Shown piece by piece: positions 18,586-27,878 of a stretch of DNA of 64,000 nt. Origin of the DNA: Herbinix sp. (GTDB taxonomy: Bacteria; Bacillota; Clostridia; Lachnospirales; Lachnospiraceae); NCBI GenBank assembly GCA_029238935.1, contig JAQZBN010000010.1:76342-140341 (forward strand), in the 5' to 3' direction. The position numbers were made by a program, and so were the translations under genes. The notes under the pieces were generated by a model. That model saw only the letters and a list, made by a program, of their open reading frames with translations. It was not told where the DNA came from and did no database searches. Position 1 is the stretch's first letter. Each line of letters opens with the position of its first letter.

Positions 18586-18878
18586 GGACTTTTGAATACC
18601 TTTCCCTATTTATCGATTACTCTCTCCTTATACTACTTTTTCATGTCAGGACAACTTGCTGAAGGTAATTTGTTATGTGTAGTATTCTGACAATGAACGA
18701 ACAATTCTTCATACCCTCTCATTCTAATAAAGCTTAATTTTATTATTCCAACCATTATTCTATCTATCCTTATCCTCTCATTTTCTAATACTAACTACAA
18801 TATAATCTCATATGATTATCGTATAATTTTATTTTAGTTAGCAGAAAATAATCAGATCTAGATTGGAAGGAGTTGCTT

Positions 18879-19631
18879 ATGCATTATATTATACTCGATT
18901 TTGAATTCAATCAGGACTACAATTCGGAGGATAATATCAACGGGAAAAAACCATGCTGTCCTTTTGAAATCATTCAAATTGGAGCTGTCAAATTAGATCA
19001 GAACCTAACTATCACTGCATCCTTCCGTCGTTTTGTAAAGCCTTCCATCTATAATAGTATCTCTGGTTTTATCACTGAACTTACCGGTATAACTACAGAA
19101 CAGCTTCGGAAGGAGAAAACCTTTGATCAGCTGTACCCTGAGTTTATCGCTTTCTTAGGAGGATCCGACTCCATTCTCTGCACCTGGGGATTAACTGATA
19201 TCAAGGAGCTTTATCGGAATGCAGCATATCATCATCTGGACCAGACCGTTCTTCCCCGCATGTATATTAATCTGCAACCTTATGCCTCCCTTTATCTTGA
19301 CTATAATCCAAAGCAATTATTAAAGCTTCAATTTGTTGTAGAAGAACTTCATATTCCCATGAAATATTCCTTCCACGATGCCTATCATGATGCAGTATAT
19401 ACGGCAGAAATAATGAAACAAATCTATACAAGCAAGATGGAACCTAAAATTTATGATCCATCCCTTCCACCAAAGCGACCGCGATTAAAAAAACAGATCA
19501 TTGATTATGATAAACTGATAAGACAGTTCGAGAAAATGTATGATCGTCCTATGACGTCAGATGAAAAGCAGATCATTAAACTTGCATATCACATGGGAAA
19601 GACAAAGCAATTTATAAAATTCAATCATTAA
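18879..19631 (+). CDS. DEDDh 3'-5' exonuclease
   Basis: A 250-residue protein of the DnaQ-like/ERI-1-type exonuclease superfamily. Motif I is LDFEFN, motif II lies in LCTWGLTD, and the C-terminal HDAYHDA provides the catalytic His and Asp. Length and a basic helical tail (LPPKRPRLKKQIIDYD) resemble KapD/ERI-like proteins that trim RNA or DNA ends. The ATG at 18879 follows GGAAGGAG; an upstream in-frame TTG overlaps that site. It is followed by the T-box and serS but has its own transcript. Confidence 0.82.
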   Translation: MHYIILDFEFNQDYNSEDNINGKKPCCPFEIIQIGAVKLDQNLTITASFRRFVKPSIYNSISGFITELTGITTEQLRKEKTFDQLYPEFIAFLGGSDSILCTWGLTDIKELYRNAAYHHLDQTVLPRMYINLQPYASLYLDYNPKQLLKLQFVVEELHIPMKYSFHDAYHDAVYTAEIMKQIYTSKMEPKIYDPSLPPKRPRLKKQIIDYDKLIRQFEKMYDRPMTSDEKQIIKLAYHMGKTKQFIKFNH

Positions 19632-19685
19632 GAGCTATTACTAATCCTATCATTTATTCATTAATAGCTTTTAGGTATATTTTTC

Positions 19686-19714
19686 TTGCATATCCGTATA
19701 AAAGGTTATATAAT
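19686..19714 (+). promoter_or_regulatory. Sigma-A promoter of the serS T-box
   Basis: TTGCAT (19686-19691) and TATAAT (19709-19714) are 17 bases apart. Transcription would start near 19721. Confidence 0.7.
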
Positions 19715-19737
19715 ATGTAAAAATATCATTTATATAC

Positions 19738-19938
19738 AGGCGTTGATAAAAGCTACGATTTATACATTTCTTCAGAGAGCCGATGGTTGGTGCGAATCGG
19801 TGAAAGGTTAAATCTTTCCACTTTTGGAGCTGTCGGTGATGAGCCGAAAGGTTAGTACCCTTTATTGCATATCAGCAATTTGGGTGGCAACACGGATCCT
19901 TTCGTCCCATAGTTATATGGGGGGATAGGATTTTTTTT
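19738..19938 (+). promoter_or_regulatory. T-box leader, probably tRNA-Ser responsive
   Basis: The leader has an AG-rich Stem I part (TTCAGAGAGCCGATGG at 19771-19786 with its pairing CGAATCGG) and the T-box sequence GGGTGGCAACACGG at 19882-19895. The T-box can pair in an antiterminator or be bypassed by the terminator stem at 19896-19930, which ends in an eight-T run at 19931-19938. Uncharged tRNA-Ser would stabilise the antiterminator (known mechanism). AGC at 19828-19830 in GGAGCTGTC is a possible Ser specifier, but this needs folding to settle. Confidence 0.92.
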
Positions 19939-19991
19939 ATGCAAGGCAAGTGAATTCATGATTCAACTTGTAAATTGAGGAGGGAACATAC

Positions 19992-21269
19992 ATGTTAGAG
20001 TTAAAATTTGTAAGAGAAAATCCTGAATTAGTAAAGCAGAATATTCGTAATAAGTTTCAGGATAATAAGTTGGCACTGGTGGATGAAGTAATTGCTCTGG
20101 ACTTAGAGAGCAGAAATGCGAAACAGGAAGCTGACACCCTGCGATTTGAAAGAAATAAAATCTCTAAGCAAATCGGTGGATTAATGGCTCAGGGCAAGAA
20201 GGAAGAGGCAGAAGAACTTAAGAAACAAGTTACCGCTGATTCTGAAAAATTAGCAGCTCTGGAAGAAAAAGAAGCTGTACTGGAAGAAAAGATCAAAAAA
20301 ATCATGATGACAATTCCCAATATCATCGATCCTAGTGTACCAATCGGCAAAGATGACAGTGAAAATGTAGAAGTTCAACGTTATGGCGAGCCTGTTGTTC
20401 CTGATTTTGATATTCCTTATCACACAGAGATTATGGAAAAATTAAACGGTATTGATCTTGATAGTGCTAGAAAAGTAGCAGGTAATGGTTTCTACTACTT
20501 AATGGGCAATATTGCAAGACTTCACTCCGCAGTTATCTCCTATGCTAGAGATTTCATGATTGAACGTGGTTTTACGTACTGCATTCCACCCTTTATGATC
20601 CGCAGTGAAGTTGTAACCGGTGTTATGAGCTTTGCTGAAATGGATGCTATGATGTATAAGATCGAAGGGGAAGATTTATATTTGATCGGAACCAGTGAGC
20701 ATTCCATGATTGGTAAATTCATCGATACCATTATTCCAGAAGCTACTTTACCTCAGGCACTAACCAGCTACTCTCCTTGCTTTAGAAAAGAAAAGGGTGC
20801 TCATGGTCTGGAAGAAAGAGGCGTATATCGTATCCATCAGTTCGAGAAGCAGGAAATGATCGTTGTATGTAAACCGGAAGATAGTATGATGTGGTTTGAT
20901 AAATTATGGCAAAACACCGTTGATTTATTCCGTACCTTAGATATTCCGGTAAGAACATTAGAGTGCTGCTCCGGTGATTTAGCTGATCTGAAGGTAAAAT
21001 CCGTGGATGTAGAAGCTTGGTCTCCAAGACAGAAGAAATATTTCGAAGTAGGAAGCTGCTCTAACTTAGGAGATGCACAGGCACGTCGTTTAAAGATCCG
21101 TGTTGTTGGTGATGGCGGAAAGTATTTTGCCCATACCTTAAATAATACTGTAGTTGCTCCTCCTAGAATGCTGATTGCTTTCCTTGAGAACAATATGAAT
21201 GCTGACGGTTCCATCAATATCCCGGTAGCGCTACAGCCATATATGGGTGGCGCAACAGTAATAGTATAA
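19992..21269 (+). CDS. serS: Seryl-tRNA synthetase
   Basis: A 425-residue class II synthetase that charges tRNA-Ser. The N-terminal long coiled coil (about residues 30-105, LEEKEAVLEEKIKKI) binds the tRNA. Class II motif 2 reads FRKEKGAHGLEERGVYRIHQF and motif 3 contains ARRLKIR. Length is standard. The ATG follows AGGAGGG. It is controlled by the T-box directly upstream and closed by a terminator at 21384-21441. Confidence 0.97.
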   Translation: MLELKFVRENPELVKQNIRNKFQDNKLALVDEVIALDLESRNAKQEADTLRFERNKISKQIGGLMAQGKKEEAEELKKQVTADSEKLAALEEKEAVLEEKIKKIMMTIPNIIDPSVPIGKDDSENVEVQRYGEPVVPDFDIPYHTEIMEKLNGIDLDSARKVAGNGFYYLMGNIARLHSAVISYARDFMIERGFTYCIPPFMIRSEVVTGVMSFAEMDAMMYKIEGEDLYLIGTSEHSMIGKFIDTIIPEATLPQALTSYSPCFRKEKGAHGLEERGVYRIHQFEKQEMIVVCKPEDSMMWFDKLWQNTVDLFRTLDIPVRTLECCSGDLADLKVKSVDVEAWSPRQKKYFEVGSCSNLGDAQARRLKIRVVGDGGKYFAHTLNNTVVAPPRMLIAFLENNMNADGSINIPVALQPYMGGATVIV

Positions 21270-21383
21270 AAAACCGTTTCTATAAAGAACCATATCAGCT
21301 GAAAGTATAACCACTTTGACATTAGTTTTGTTCACTATGTTTTTACAGCAAAATGATCTGATAGTTACTTTATAATAAATAAC

Positions 21384-21441
21384 AAAACCTCGAACCTTAG
21401 GATAATCATAAAATGATTCATTCCTAAGAGTTCGAGGTTTT
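21384..21441. terminator. Bidirectional terminator between serS and the sortase gene
   Basis: A stem of 12 bp (21384-21395 with 21430-21441) plus an inner 6-bp stem (21397-21402/21422-21427) is flanked by AACAAAA on the left and TTTTATTATT on the right. Confidence 0.85.
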
Positions 21442-21457
21442 ATTATTCAGGACTTAA

Positions 21458-22204
21458 TTACCTTTCATATAATGTCTTCTTTGCAAGATAAGCAACCAGA
21501 ATATATCTTTTTGGAGCCGGTCCGATATAATCAAACGGATAACAGGTACTAACCGTTAGTGTTGCCTTGGGTTTTGGTACAATTACCGTCCGATCATCTT
21601 CATCTACAATTCTTACCTTATTTACTTTATATTCAAATTCACCAACACTGGTCCGCACCACAAGTATGTCACCCTCTCCTACTTCTCCAAGTTCACGAAA
21701 TACCGTATCACGGTGACCAGCTAAAACAGAATTATCATTTTCTCCGGGCAGTACACTATCTGCATAGTGACCAACGCCTTTTACCAATTCATCCTCATCC
21801 GTACCATGATAAATGGGCAGAGAGGCCTTTAATTTGGGAATATATAATTCACCGATCTCCTCACCAAGGTCCGGTCGTATCGGATATAAAATCTCATCCC
21901 CTTCCTTGGCATTGTCTAGAGAAGAATCCCTGCTTTGTAAAATATCCTCAGTAACTAAGCTATTCGTAAACTTTACAATATCCCCTGCTGGATCCGTATC
22001 ATTTGATGAATACAGTATTATAATCTCCTTCTTAGTTGCATTCTTTTGCTCTTTGTCATGGGTCTGATATGCGAAATAACCGATGGAATACTCATAAAGA
22101 TTACTTGCAGACAAACCTAATCCAATGATTATAAAAGCTATGCTCGGGAAATATCGAATATTTAGTTTGATATGACGAGATTTTTTATTTTTGAATGGTT
22201 TCAC
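21458..22204 (-). CDS. Class D sortase
   Basis: A 248-residue transpeptidase that joins surface proteins to the cell wall. One N-terminal membrane helix lies near residues 22-42. Catalytic residues are visible: His in LAGHRDT, Cys in TLTVSTCYPF and Arg in APKRYILVA. It starts at GTG 22204 with AAGGA nine bases upstream and overlaps the end of the LPXTA surface-protein gene by 20 bases. Pairing of class D sortases with acidic LPXTA proteins is known, so the neighbour is its likely substrate. Confidence 0.9.
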   Translation of the reverse strand: MKPFKNKKSRHIKLNIRYFPSIAFIIIGLGLSASNLYEYSIGYFAYQTHDKEQKNATKKEIIILYSSNDTDPAGDIVKFTNSLVTEDILQSRDSSLDNAKEGDEILYPIRPDLGEEIGELYIPKLKASLPIYHGTDEDELVKGVGHYADSVLPGENDNSVLAGHRDTVFRELGEVGEGDILVVRTSVGEFEYKVNKVRIVDEDDRTVIVPKPKATLTVSTCYPFDYIGPAPKRYILVAYLAKKTLYER

Positions 22205-23594
22205 TTTCTGTATTCCTTACCTTTCGGAACATGATAATTCCCATAAGAATAATGAATATACCTGCTAAGGTCAATGGAAGATAATTTGAAGCTGTCTTAG
22301 GTAATTTTCCACCTTTTACTGTCTTTGTTACGGTCCCCTGAGAATTATCCGGTTTATTTTCTAATGGCTGATTCACCACTTCTTCCACGACTTCTGTTGT
22401 CTTGCCGATCAAATCACCAATGGAAGTGATAATTTCATTCGACACGATAAAATCAGCTAATATTTGTGAATCCGTAGTATATAGGGATACCTTTAGTACT
22501 CCGTCTCCCAGATCAGTTAGCTTCATCATATCCGGGATACTTAATACATTTTCTGTTCCATTCTCTGTATAAGTAAATACAATGTGTAATTTCATAATGG
22601 AAAATAGTTCTTCAAAGATAGACGCAATCTCAGCGCTTTGCTCTTCGGTAAGTTCCTCAGAAAACTCTACTTCTTCAAAAGCCAATAGACGCTCTCCAAC
22701 CTGTAGCATCCTATCCATGGTTTCTTGACTTGCAAAATGTTCTTCCAAGGTAAGATAATAATCTTCCAATCTTTGTATCTCTTCCTCGGTTAGATCAATT
22801 TTTTCAAGGATAATTGGATAAAGAGCTAACAGATTCTCAAACTCAGACCCAATATCCCCTCCAAGATCGGAGGACCAGATAACTTCACTCAAATCCTCAA
22901 CGTAGATATAGTCACTAATGTCTTTTCCACTCTCTTCAATTAAATCAAGTAGAGCTTCCTTATCCACACCATAGCTCTCTTCAAAGAAATTTAAATTACT
23001 AAGATCTGCTTTAATTACATCCCCTAAGAATTCCTTCACTTCTTGAACTGTTTCAAAATCAACAAAACTAGTATCATAATTTGCTAATGCTTTTTCCACA
23101 TCTGCCTTAGTGATTACGAAACCTCTTGTCTGGCTCACTTCCGTTACGTATTGTTCCAGCTTATCCTCAAAATCTGTTTCCTGTTCTATTACGCCATCAT
23201 CAGTGTAAAAATATACTGCATAATCCAGATCATTATAATAAATATAATCTGTTAGAGCTTCACCATTCTCAACAAGCAATGCTTCCAGACTTGTCTGATC
23301 TAACTGGTATTCTTCATAGATTGAAGTGAGATTGCTTCCATCTGATTTGATCACATCTCCTAAGAGTTCCTTAAGTTCAAGTATCGATGTAAAATCCTCC
23401 AGCCCCATCTCAAAGAATGTTAAGGATTCCTCCACGTCTTCTTTTGTTACCTCAAAACCTCTTTCAGTCGTGGTTTCGGATAAGTATTGTGTAAGTTCCT
23501 GCTCAAAATTATTTACTTGAGCAGCCATCGCAGATTGTGGATTGATCCCAGCAAACAGCGAAATGATAAGTAATAATGCCCCCAGCTTTTTCAT
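22185..23594 (-). CDS. Acidic LPXTA surface protein, sortase substrate
   Basis: A 469-residue, strongly acidic secreted protein. It has a signal peptide (residues 1-25, MKKLGALLLIISLFAGINPQ), two tandem repeats of about 105 residues (about 28-130 and 131-235; compare ERGFEVTKEDVEESL with TRGFVITKADVEKAL), a helical Glu-rich middle, a stalk, and the sorting signal LPKTA followed by a hydrophobic helix and RKVRN tail. This matches the processed acidic surface protein family (acidic_w_LPXTA) that pairs with class D sortases. GAGGAG precedes the ATG. Function is unknown. Confidence 0.85.
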   Translation of the reverse strand: MKKLGALLLIISLFAGINPQSAMAAQVNNFEQELTQYLSETTTERGFEVTKEDVEESLTFFEMGLEDFTSILELKELLGDVIKSDGSNLTSIYEEYQLDQTSLEALLVENGEALTDYIYYNDLDYAVYFYTDDGVIEQETDFEDKLEQYVTEVSQTRGFVITKADVEKALANYDTSFVDFETVQEVKEFLGDVIKADLSNLNFFEESYGVDKEALLDLIEESGKDISDYIYVEDLSEVIWSSDLGGDIGSEFENLLALYPIILEKIDLTEEEIQRLEDYYLTLEEHFASQETMDRMLQVGERLLAFEEVEFSEELTEEQSAEIASIFEELFSIMKLHIVFTYTENGTENVLSIPDMMKLTDLGDGVLKVSLYTTDSQILADFIVSNEIITSIGDLIGKTTEVVEEVVNQPLENKPDNSQGTVTKTVKGGKLPKTASNYLPLTLAGIFIILMGIIMFRKVRNTESETIQK

Positions 23595-23791
23595 ATCTTT
23601 CTCCTCTTGATATAATTGTCTCCTGTTGTTAAAAGGATTTTTGTTAACTCACATATTATATAATAAAGAGAAATTCTAATCTAAAGTGACTTATTTCCAA
23701 ATGGGTTAATTCTATACAATTTATCTCTTAAATACATTCATTTCCTCAAGAAAAAGGATAAAACATCCACTATGCCCATAAAAATCACAAC

Positions 23792-23835
23792 AAAAATAGA
23801 GCAAAGAGACCCTTCCACGGAAGTTCTTTGCTCTA
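23792..23835 (-). terminator. Rho-independent terminator, minus strand
   Basis: TAGAGCAAAG (23797-23806) pairs with CTTTGCTCTA (23826-23835). The minus strand continues into TTTTTG. It ends the transcript of the ThuA-like gene. Confidence 0.8.
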
Positions 23836-23895
23836 AATCCTATATCTGTTCAAGAACAATCCTCATGCCTAAACGGCGCTAGATTTATCCTTGTA

Positions 23896-24630
23896 TTATT
23901 TATCCAACCTTAATTGTTCCGGTCTTGGAGGAACATCTACGCAGCGAAGAGGTTCATTCGTCCTATTCACAGGTTTTGCCCAACGAACAGCATTAGTGAT
24001 TACTTTCTGTACTTCTGCTTGATAATAGATTGGGAATTCTTCATGACCCGGTTGGAAATAAAACATCTTACCCCTACCTCTGGTGAAGGTACATCCACTT
24101 CTCATTACCTCTCCACCTGCAAACCAACCAAGGAAGATAACATCATCCGGAGTAGGAATATCAAATTGCTCACCATACATCTCTTCCTGCTCTATCTCAA
24201 AATAATCCGGTAATCCCTCCGCAATCGGATGAGCTGGATTAATGCACCATACTCTCTCGCGATCACCATCACGCCATCTTAAATTTAACGTTGTTCCAAG
24301 CAATGCACGCATGATTTTACTATGATGAGCAGAATGTAACCCAATAAAGCCCATTCCTTGCAGTACTCTGGTCTTTACTTTCTCAACCACTGCATCTTCA
24401 ACCATATGATGTGCCATATGTCCCCACCAGATTAATACATCAGTATGATCCAGCACTTCATCACTGAGTCCATGCTCCGGCATATCTAAGGTTGCTACTT
24501 TAACCTCGATGTCATCATTCTTACCAAGAAATTCAGCGATACAACCATGTATTCCGTTTGGATATACTTTGCTGATCTTCTCTTCGTTTCTTTCATGGAC
24601 GTATTCATTCCAAATAGTAACTCTTATCAT
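23896..24630 (-). CDS. ThuA-like domain protein
   Basis: A 244-residue protein of the ThuA (trehalose utilisation) family, with a class I glutamine amidotransferase-like fold. Characteristic segments are VLIWWGHMAHHMV, GMGFIGLHSAHHSKIMRALLG and GRGKMFYFQPGHEEFPIYY. The family is linked to sugar and sugar-derivative metabolism but the reaction is not established for most members. It precedes a DUF1905 gene's end by 15 bases on the same strand. The ribosome binding site (GAAAG) is weak. Confidence 0.82.
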   Translation of the reverse strand: MIRVTIWNEYVHERNEEKISKVYPNGIHGCIAEFLGKNDDIEVKVATLDMPEHGLSDEVLDHTDVLIWWGHMAHHMVEDAVVEKVKTRVLQGMGFIGLHSAHHSKIMRALLGTTLNLRWRDGDRERVWCINPAHPIAEGLPDYFEIEQEEMYGEQFDIPTPDDVIFLGWFAGGEVMRSGCTFTRGRGKMFYFQPGHEEFPIYYQAEVQKVITNAVRWAKPVNRTNEPLRCVDVPPRPEQLRLDK

Positions 24631-24645
24631 CTTTCATTCTTCTTT

Positions 24646-25104
24646 CTATCTTAATTTTTTTCCATCCACCAGTAGTCCGATCGCTTGCTCCAGTCTATTT
24701 GCTCTGGTTTCCGGTTTTTTTGCCTCTGTAATCCAGGTAACATATTCTTTCTTCTTAGTGAAAGAAAGTGTGTCGAACGTATCCTTGGCTTTATTATTTT
24801 GATCCAATGCTTTGGCAAAATCCTCCGGTAGTTCAATCAAGCGTTCTTCTTCGTCTTTTTCAACCGTTACCTGTATGGTGTCACCAAAACTCTTACCTAT
24901 TTTATTCCGAATTTCCTGAGTTATTCCTATCATATAGCATCCACCCATGGATACAATGGAACCACGATATTCGATTCCATCAAAGGTTGCTTTTACTTTT
25001 ACCCGTTTTGCACCAAATACTTCCTTTACATCAAACGGTGGTTCCACATACGCACCGTTTATTCCTTCATGTTGCTGAATGATTGCAGAAAACTCTTTTT
25101 TCAT
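24646..25104 (-). CDS. DUF1905/YdeI-OmdA-like protein
   Basis: A 152-residue protein. Residues 1-75 (FSAIIQQHEGINGAYVEPPFD, TFDGIEYRGSIVSMGG) form a DUF1905 beta-barrel. Residues 88-148 (LPEDFAKAL, EYVTWITEAKKPETRANRLEQAI) form the YdeI/OmdA helical domain. Related proteins are described as bacteriocin-protection or OmpD-associated; the role in Firmicutes is unknown. GGAGGTGTTCCT precedes the ATG. It may share a transcript with the ThuA gene. Confidence 0.8.
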   Translation of the reverse strand: MKKEFSAIIQQHEGINGAYVEPPFDVKEVFGAKRVKVKATFDGIEYRGSIVSMGGCYMIGITQEIRNKIGKSFGDTIQVTVEKDEEERLIELPEDFAKALDQNNKAKDTFDTLSFTKKKEYVTWITEAKKPETRANRLEQAIGLLVDGKKLR

Positions 25105-25306
25105 AGGAACACCTCCAAAAGTATACCATACCTTGGAAACAGGAGCAATACTGTTTCTTGATATGTTTAAAATTAATAAAATCTTTCCTAATTGATATTA
25201 TTTTCATTCTTCTTATAAATTAGGCTTGTTTATAAAACTAAAAATGTAGTACAATATACCATATTAAATCAAACCATCTTGTTTTTCAATATAGGAGGTA
25301 ATACAG

Positions 25307-26518
25307 ATGAGTATCATTCAAGAAATTTCACAGCAAATATTCTGGGTTGGAGGAAATGATAGACGTTTGGAACGTTTTGAAAATATGTTTCCTATCCCCA
25401 ATGGAGTATCGTATAATTCATACCTGATCATAGATGAAAAAACAGCTCTCATTGACACCGTAGATTCTTCGATTAGTGAAATATTTTTAGAAAATGTAAA
25501 GGATGGATTAGCTGGACGTAATCTTGATTATTTAATTATTAATCATATGGAACCGGATCACTGTGCCAATCTTGAAGCAATTATCCACCGTTATCCAGAG
25601 GTAAAAGTAATTGGCAATGCAAAAACGTTTCAGTTCTTTGAACAATACTACTCAACGGACATCTCAGCAAACCGTGTTGAAGTAAAAGAGGGACAGGAGC
25701 TATCCTTAGGAAAGCACACCTTACGTTTTTATACTGCACCTATGGTACACTGGCCGGAAGTTATGATGACCTATGAAGTATCGGAGGGAATTTTATTTGC
25801 CTCTGATGCTTTTGGTTCCTTCTGGGCATTGTCCGGTAATCTTTTCTTTGATGAAATTGATCACAAAGAAATCTTCATGGAAGAAGCAAGACGTTATTAT
25901 GCAAATATTGTCGGACGATATGGTATGCAAGTTCAGGCGGTTTTAAAAAAATTAACTGGACTTGAAATCAATATGATTTGTGCCCTTCATGGTTTGATCT
26001 GGCGTAAAGAGGATATCCCATATATTGTTGAAAAATATGATCTTTGGAGTAAGTATACTCCAGAGAAAAAGGGTGTTGTTTTATTCTATGCTTCCATGTA
26101 TGGTAATACGGAGCACGTGGTCCAAAATTTAGCCAATAAACTGGCCAAAAGAGGAGTTCGAGATATGCGTATGTATGATGTTTCTAAAACCCATCCCTCT
26201 TACGTTATCTCTGATGCCTGGAAATATAGTCATATGGTAGCAGCTTCTCCTACCTATAACATGAGTTTATATTTTATGATGGACTCTCTTCTTAAGGAGA
26301 TGTCTGTGCTGGGTCTTAAAAACCGCAAGGTATCTCTAATTGGTAACCACACCTGGGCGAGTGCTGCTTTGAAGGAAATGCAGCAAATCATCGGTGAGAT
26401 GAAGAACATGGAAATCATCGGAACCCCACTGGATGTTAGGTCTACATTAAAACCAGAGCGCGAGGCAGAATTAGATGCGATTGCTGATGCCATAGCCGCT
26501 TCTCTCTTAGAACAATAA
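25307..26518 (+). CDS. FprA-family flavodiiron protein
   Basis: A 403-residue cytosolic oxygen or NO reductase of anaerobes. The N-terminal metallo-beta-lactamase-like domain holds the di-iron ligands in NHMEPDH (His80, Glu82, Asp84), HWPEVM, SDAFG and LHGLIW. The C-terminal flavodoxin domain, from about residue 255, has the FMN loop YASMYGNTEHV. It detoxifies oxygen by four-electron reduction to water, with electrons from rubredoxin or other donors; no rubredoxin gene is next to it. AGGAGG precedes the ATG. A TACAAT-like -10 box lies near 25250. Confidence 0.93.
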   Translation: MSIIQEISQQIFWVGGNDRRLERFENMFPIPNGVSYNSYLIIDEKTALIDTVDSSISEIFLENVKDGLAGRNLDYLIINHMEPDHCANLEAIIHRYPEVKVIGNAKTFQFFEQYYSTDISANRVEVKEGQELSLGKHTLRFYTAPMVHWPEVMMTYEVSEGILFASDAFGSFWALSGNLFFDEIDHKEIFMEEARRYYANIVGRYGMQVQAVLKKLTGLEINMICALHGLIWRKEDIPYIVEKYDLWSKYTPEKKGVVLFYASMYGNTEHVVQNLANKLAKRGVRDMRMYDVSKTHPSYVISDAWKYSHMVAASPTYNMSLYFMMDSLLKEMSVLGLKNRKVSLIGNHTWASAALKEMQQIIGEMKNMEIIGTPLDVRSTLKPEREAELDAIADAIAASLLEQ

Positions 26519-26524
26519 AATAAT

Positions 26525-26632
26525 AAAGCATCCGAATGATCTGATATGATCCTCCATAAGTAGACTTGGTAAATAACCAAGATCTACTTATGAAGGATCA
26601 TATCATTCTATAACAATACATACGGATGCTTT
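26525..26632. terminator. Long double hairpin after the flavodiiron gene
   Basis: The outer arms AAAGCATCCG (26525-26534) and CGGATGCTTT (26623-26632) pair, and a T run follows. Inside is a long nearly perfect hairpin at 26543-26604 of 27 pairs around a 5-base loop. It is a terminator for the flavodiiron gene, and may serve the convergent gene as well, but is longer than needed for that. Confidence 0.7.
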
Positions 26633-26731
26633 TCTATTAAATTTTCTCACATTAATCTAAAATATCTAATTCGATGAATGTTGATCCTAATAATAGTATG
26701 AATTACGACTTGTACTTTAGAAACATTTCAG

Positions 26732-27130
26732 TTATTGATTGGAATCCTCTCTAGACCATATCGGCGGTTCTATCACACCATCTCTTGAAACAAAATAGAT
26801 ATGATCAAACTCTTCCTCTGTATTTATCTTAATATCAAATGCACCATCACGTCCAATGATCCCAATAAGTATATTATATTTAACTCCTATATATAGATTT
26901 CCATCTTCAATCTTATATTTATATCCAACATAGGATGAGATACTGTCCGCAGTACTACCTTTTAACGCTACTACCCCATCATCTACAGATACATCCGTAC
27001 AGAATACAGTTCCGCTGCACATGGAAAAGCCAAACAACCGCCAGCCATACCTACCAATCACAAATACCGTTATTATGAAAATGATCGTTGATAATACAAT
27101 GAGTAAAATAGTTCGAAAGATTTTTTTCAT
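26732..27130 (-). CDS. Hypothetical membrane-anchored protein
   Basis: A 132-residue protein with one N-terminal membrane helix (about residues 7-27) and an outside beta-rich domain. Two Cys in SMCSGTVFCTDV (about residues 38 and 44) could form a disulfide. No family was recognised. A good GGGGGAAGT site precedes the ATG. It is monocistronic. Confidence 0.6.
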   Translation of the reverse strand: MKKIFRTILLIVLSTIIFIITVFVIGRYGWRLFGFSMCSGTVFCTDVSVDDGVVALKGSTADSISSYVGYKYKIEDGNLYIGVKYNILIGIIGRDGAFDIKINTEEEFDHIYFVSRDGVIEPPIWSREDSNQ

Positions 27131-27285
27131 ACTTCCCCCTTATGTCTTTGAAATTTTAGATAATCATACCATATTATTCCAGCATAATCCAGTATATAAA
27201 ATCTTAGCAAGACATAAATAACGTAAAGTAACCAAAAGGATGATACATTGTATATCTTGCTATCTATCATCCTTTCTTAATCTTA

Positions 27286-27858
27286 TTAATTTTTTAGTTT
27301 TAACAGCATAACACTTCTATTCTCTTCTCTTTCTATTTCTTTAAAACCATGCTCCAGATACATATTCAAAGTTCCTCGATATGCTTTTTCTGGCTCTTCC
27401 TTATTATCGACTGGTAATGCCAATACTGCATCATACCCTTCTTGTTCGAAATTCTTTACTGCTTCTTTTAGAAGAAGCCTTGCTACTCCTTGATTTCTAT
27501 ATTCCGGATGTACCACATAGCAAATGATGCATCCTACTTTTTTACCGCCAATGATAGGCTCTAGGTAGTTTTCCAAACGAAGGAATTTTCTCGAATCATT
27601 CGCATTACACCATCCGATGCATGTATCTCCATCAAAGGCTAAAAATCCTTTCATGTTTCCATTCTTTATTTCGTTTAGAGCTTCCTTCTTATTTGCTTCC
27701 CCTGTTTTTTCTACCCACTCTTCAAATGAACAGTTGGAAAAATAATATCTGCAAAAACAAGTTGACCAATGAGGAGCATGATGAAAATCCAGATTGCCAA
27801 GATAATCTGTAAAGGTTCCCGCATGTTCTGGCTTCAGTGGTTTTACATAATAATTCAT
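27286..27858 (-). CDS. GNAT-family N-acetyltransferase
   Basis: A 190-residue acetyltransferase. The acetyl-CoA loop reads EYRNQGVARLLLKEAVK (motif A, Q/RxxGxG/A) and is preceded by KVGCIICYVVHPEYR. The N-terminal half carries a Cys-rich region (HWSTCFCRYYFSNCSF), as in a clostridial GNAT group. The ATG at 27858 has AGGTGA before it; a longer start at 27882 overlaps the stop of the upstream gene (ATGA) and is also possible through coupling. Substrate is unknown. Confidence 0.82.
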   Translation of the reverse strand: MNYYVKPLKPEHAGTFTDYLGNLDFHHAPHWSTCFCRYYFSNCSFEEWVEKTGEANKKEALNEIKNGNMKGFLAFDGDTCIGWCNANDSRKFLRLENYLEPIIGGKKVGCIICYVVHPEYRNQGVARLLLKEAVKNFEQEGYDAVLALPVDNKEEPEKAYRGTLNMYLEHGFKEIEREENRSVMLLKLKN

Positions 27859-27878
27859 ATTTTCACCTATCCATTCTT

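Noticed and set aside
26525..26632. CRISPR or insertion-sequence remnant
   Set aside because: No repeat-spacer pattern, no transposase and no clear target duplication beside it.
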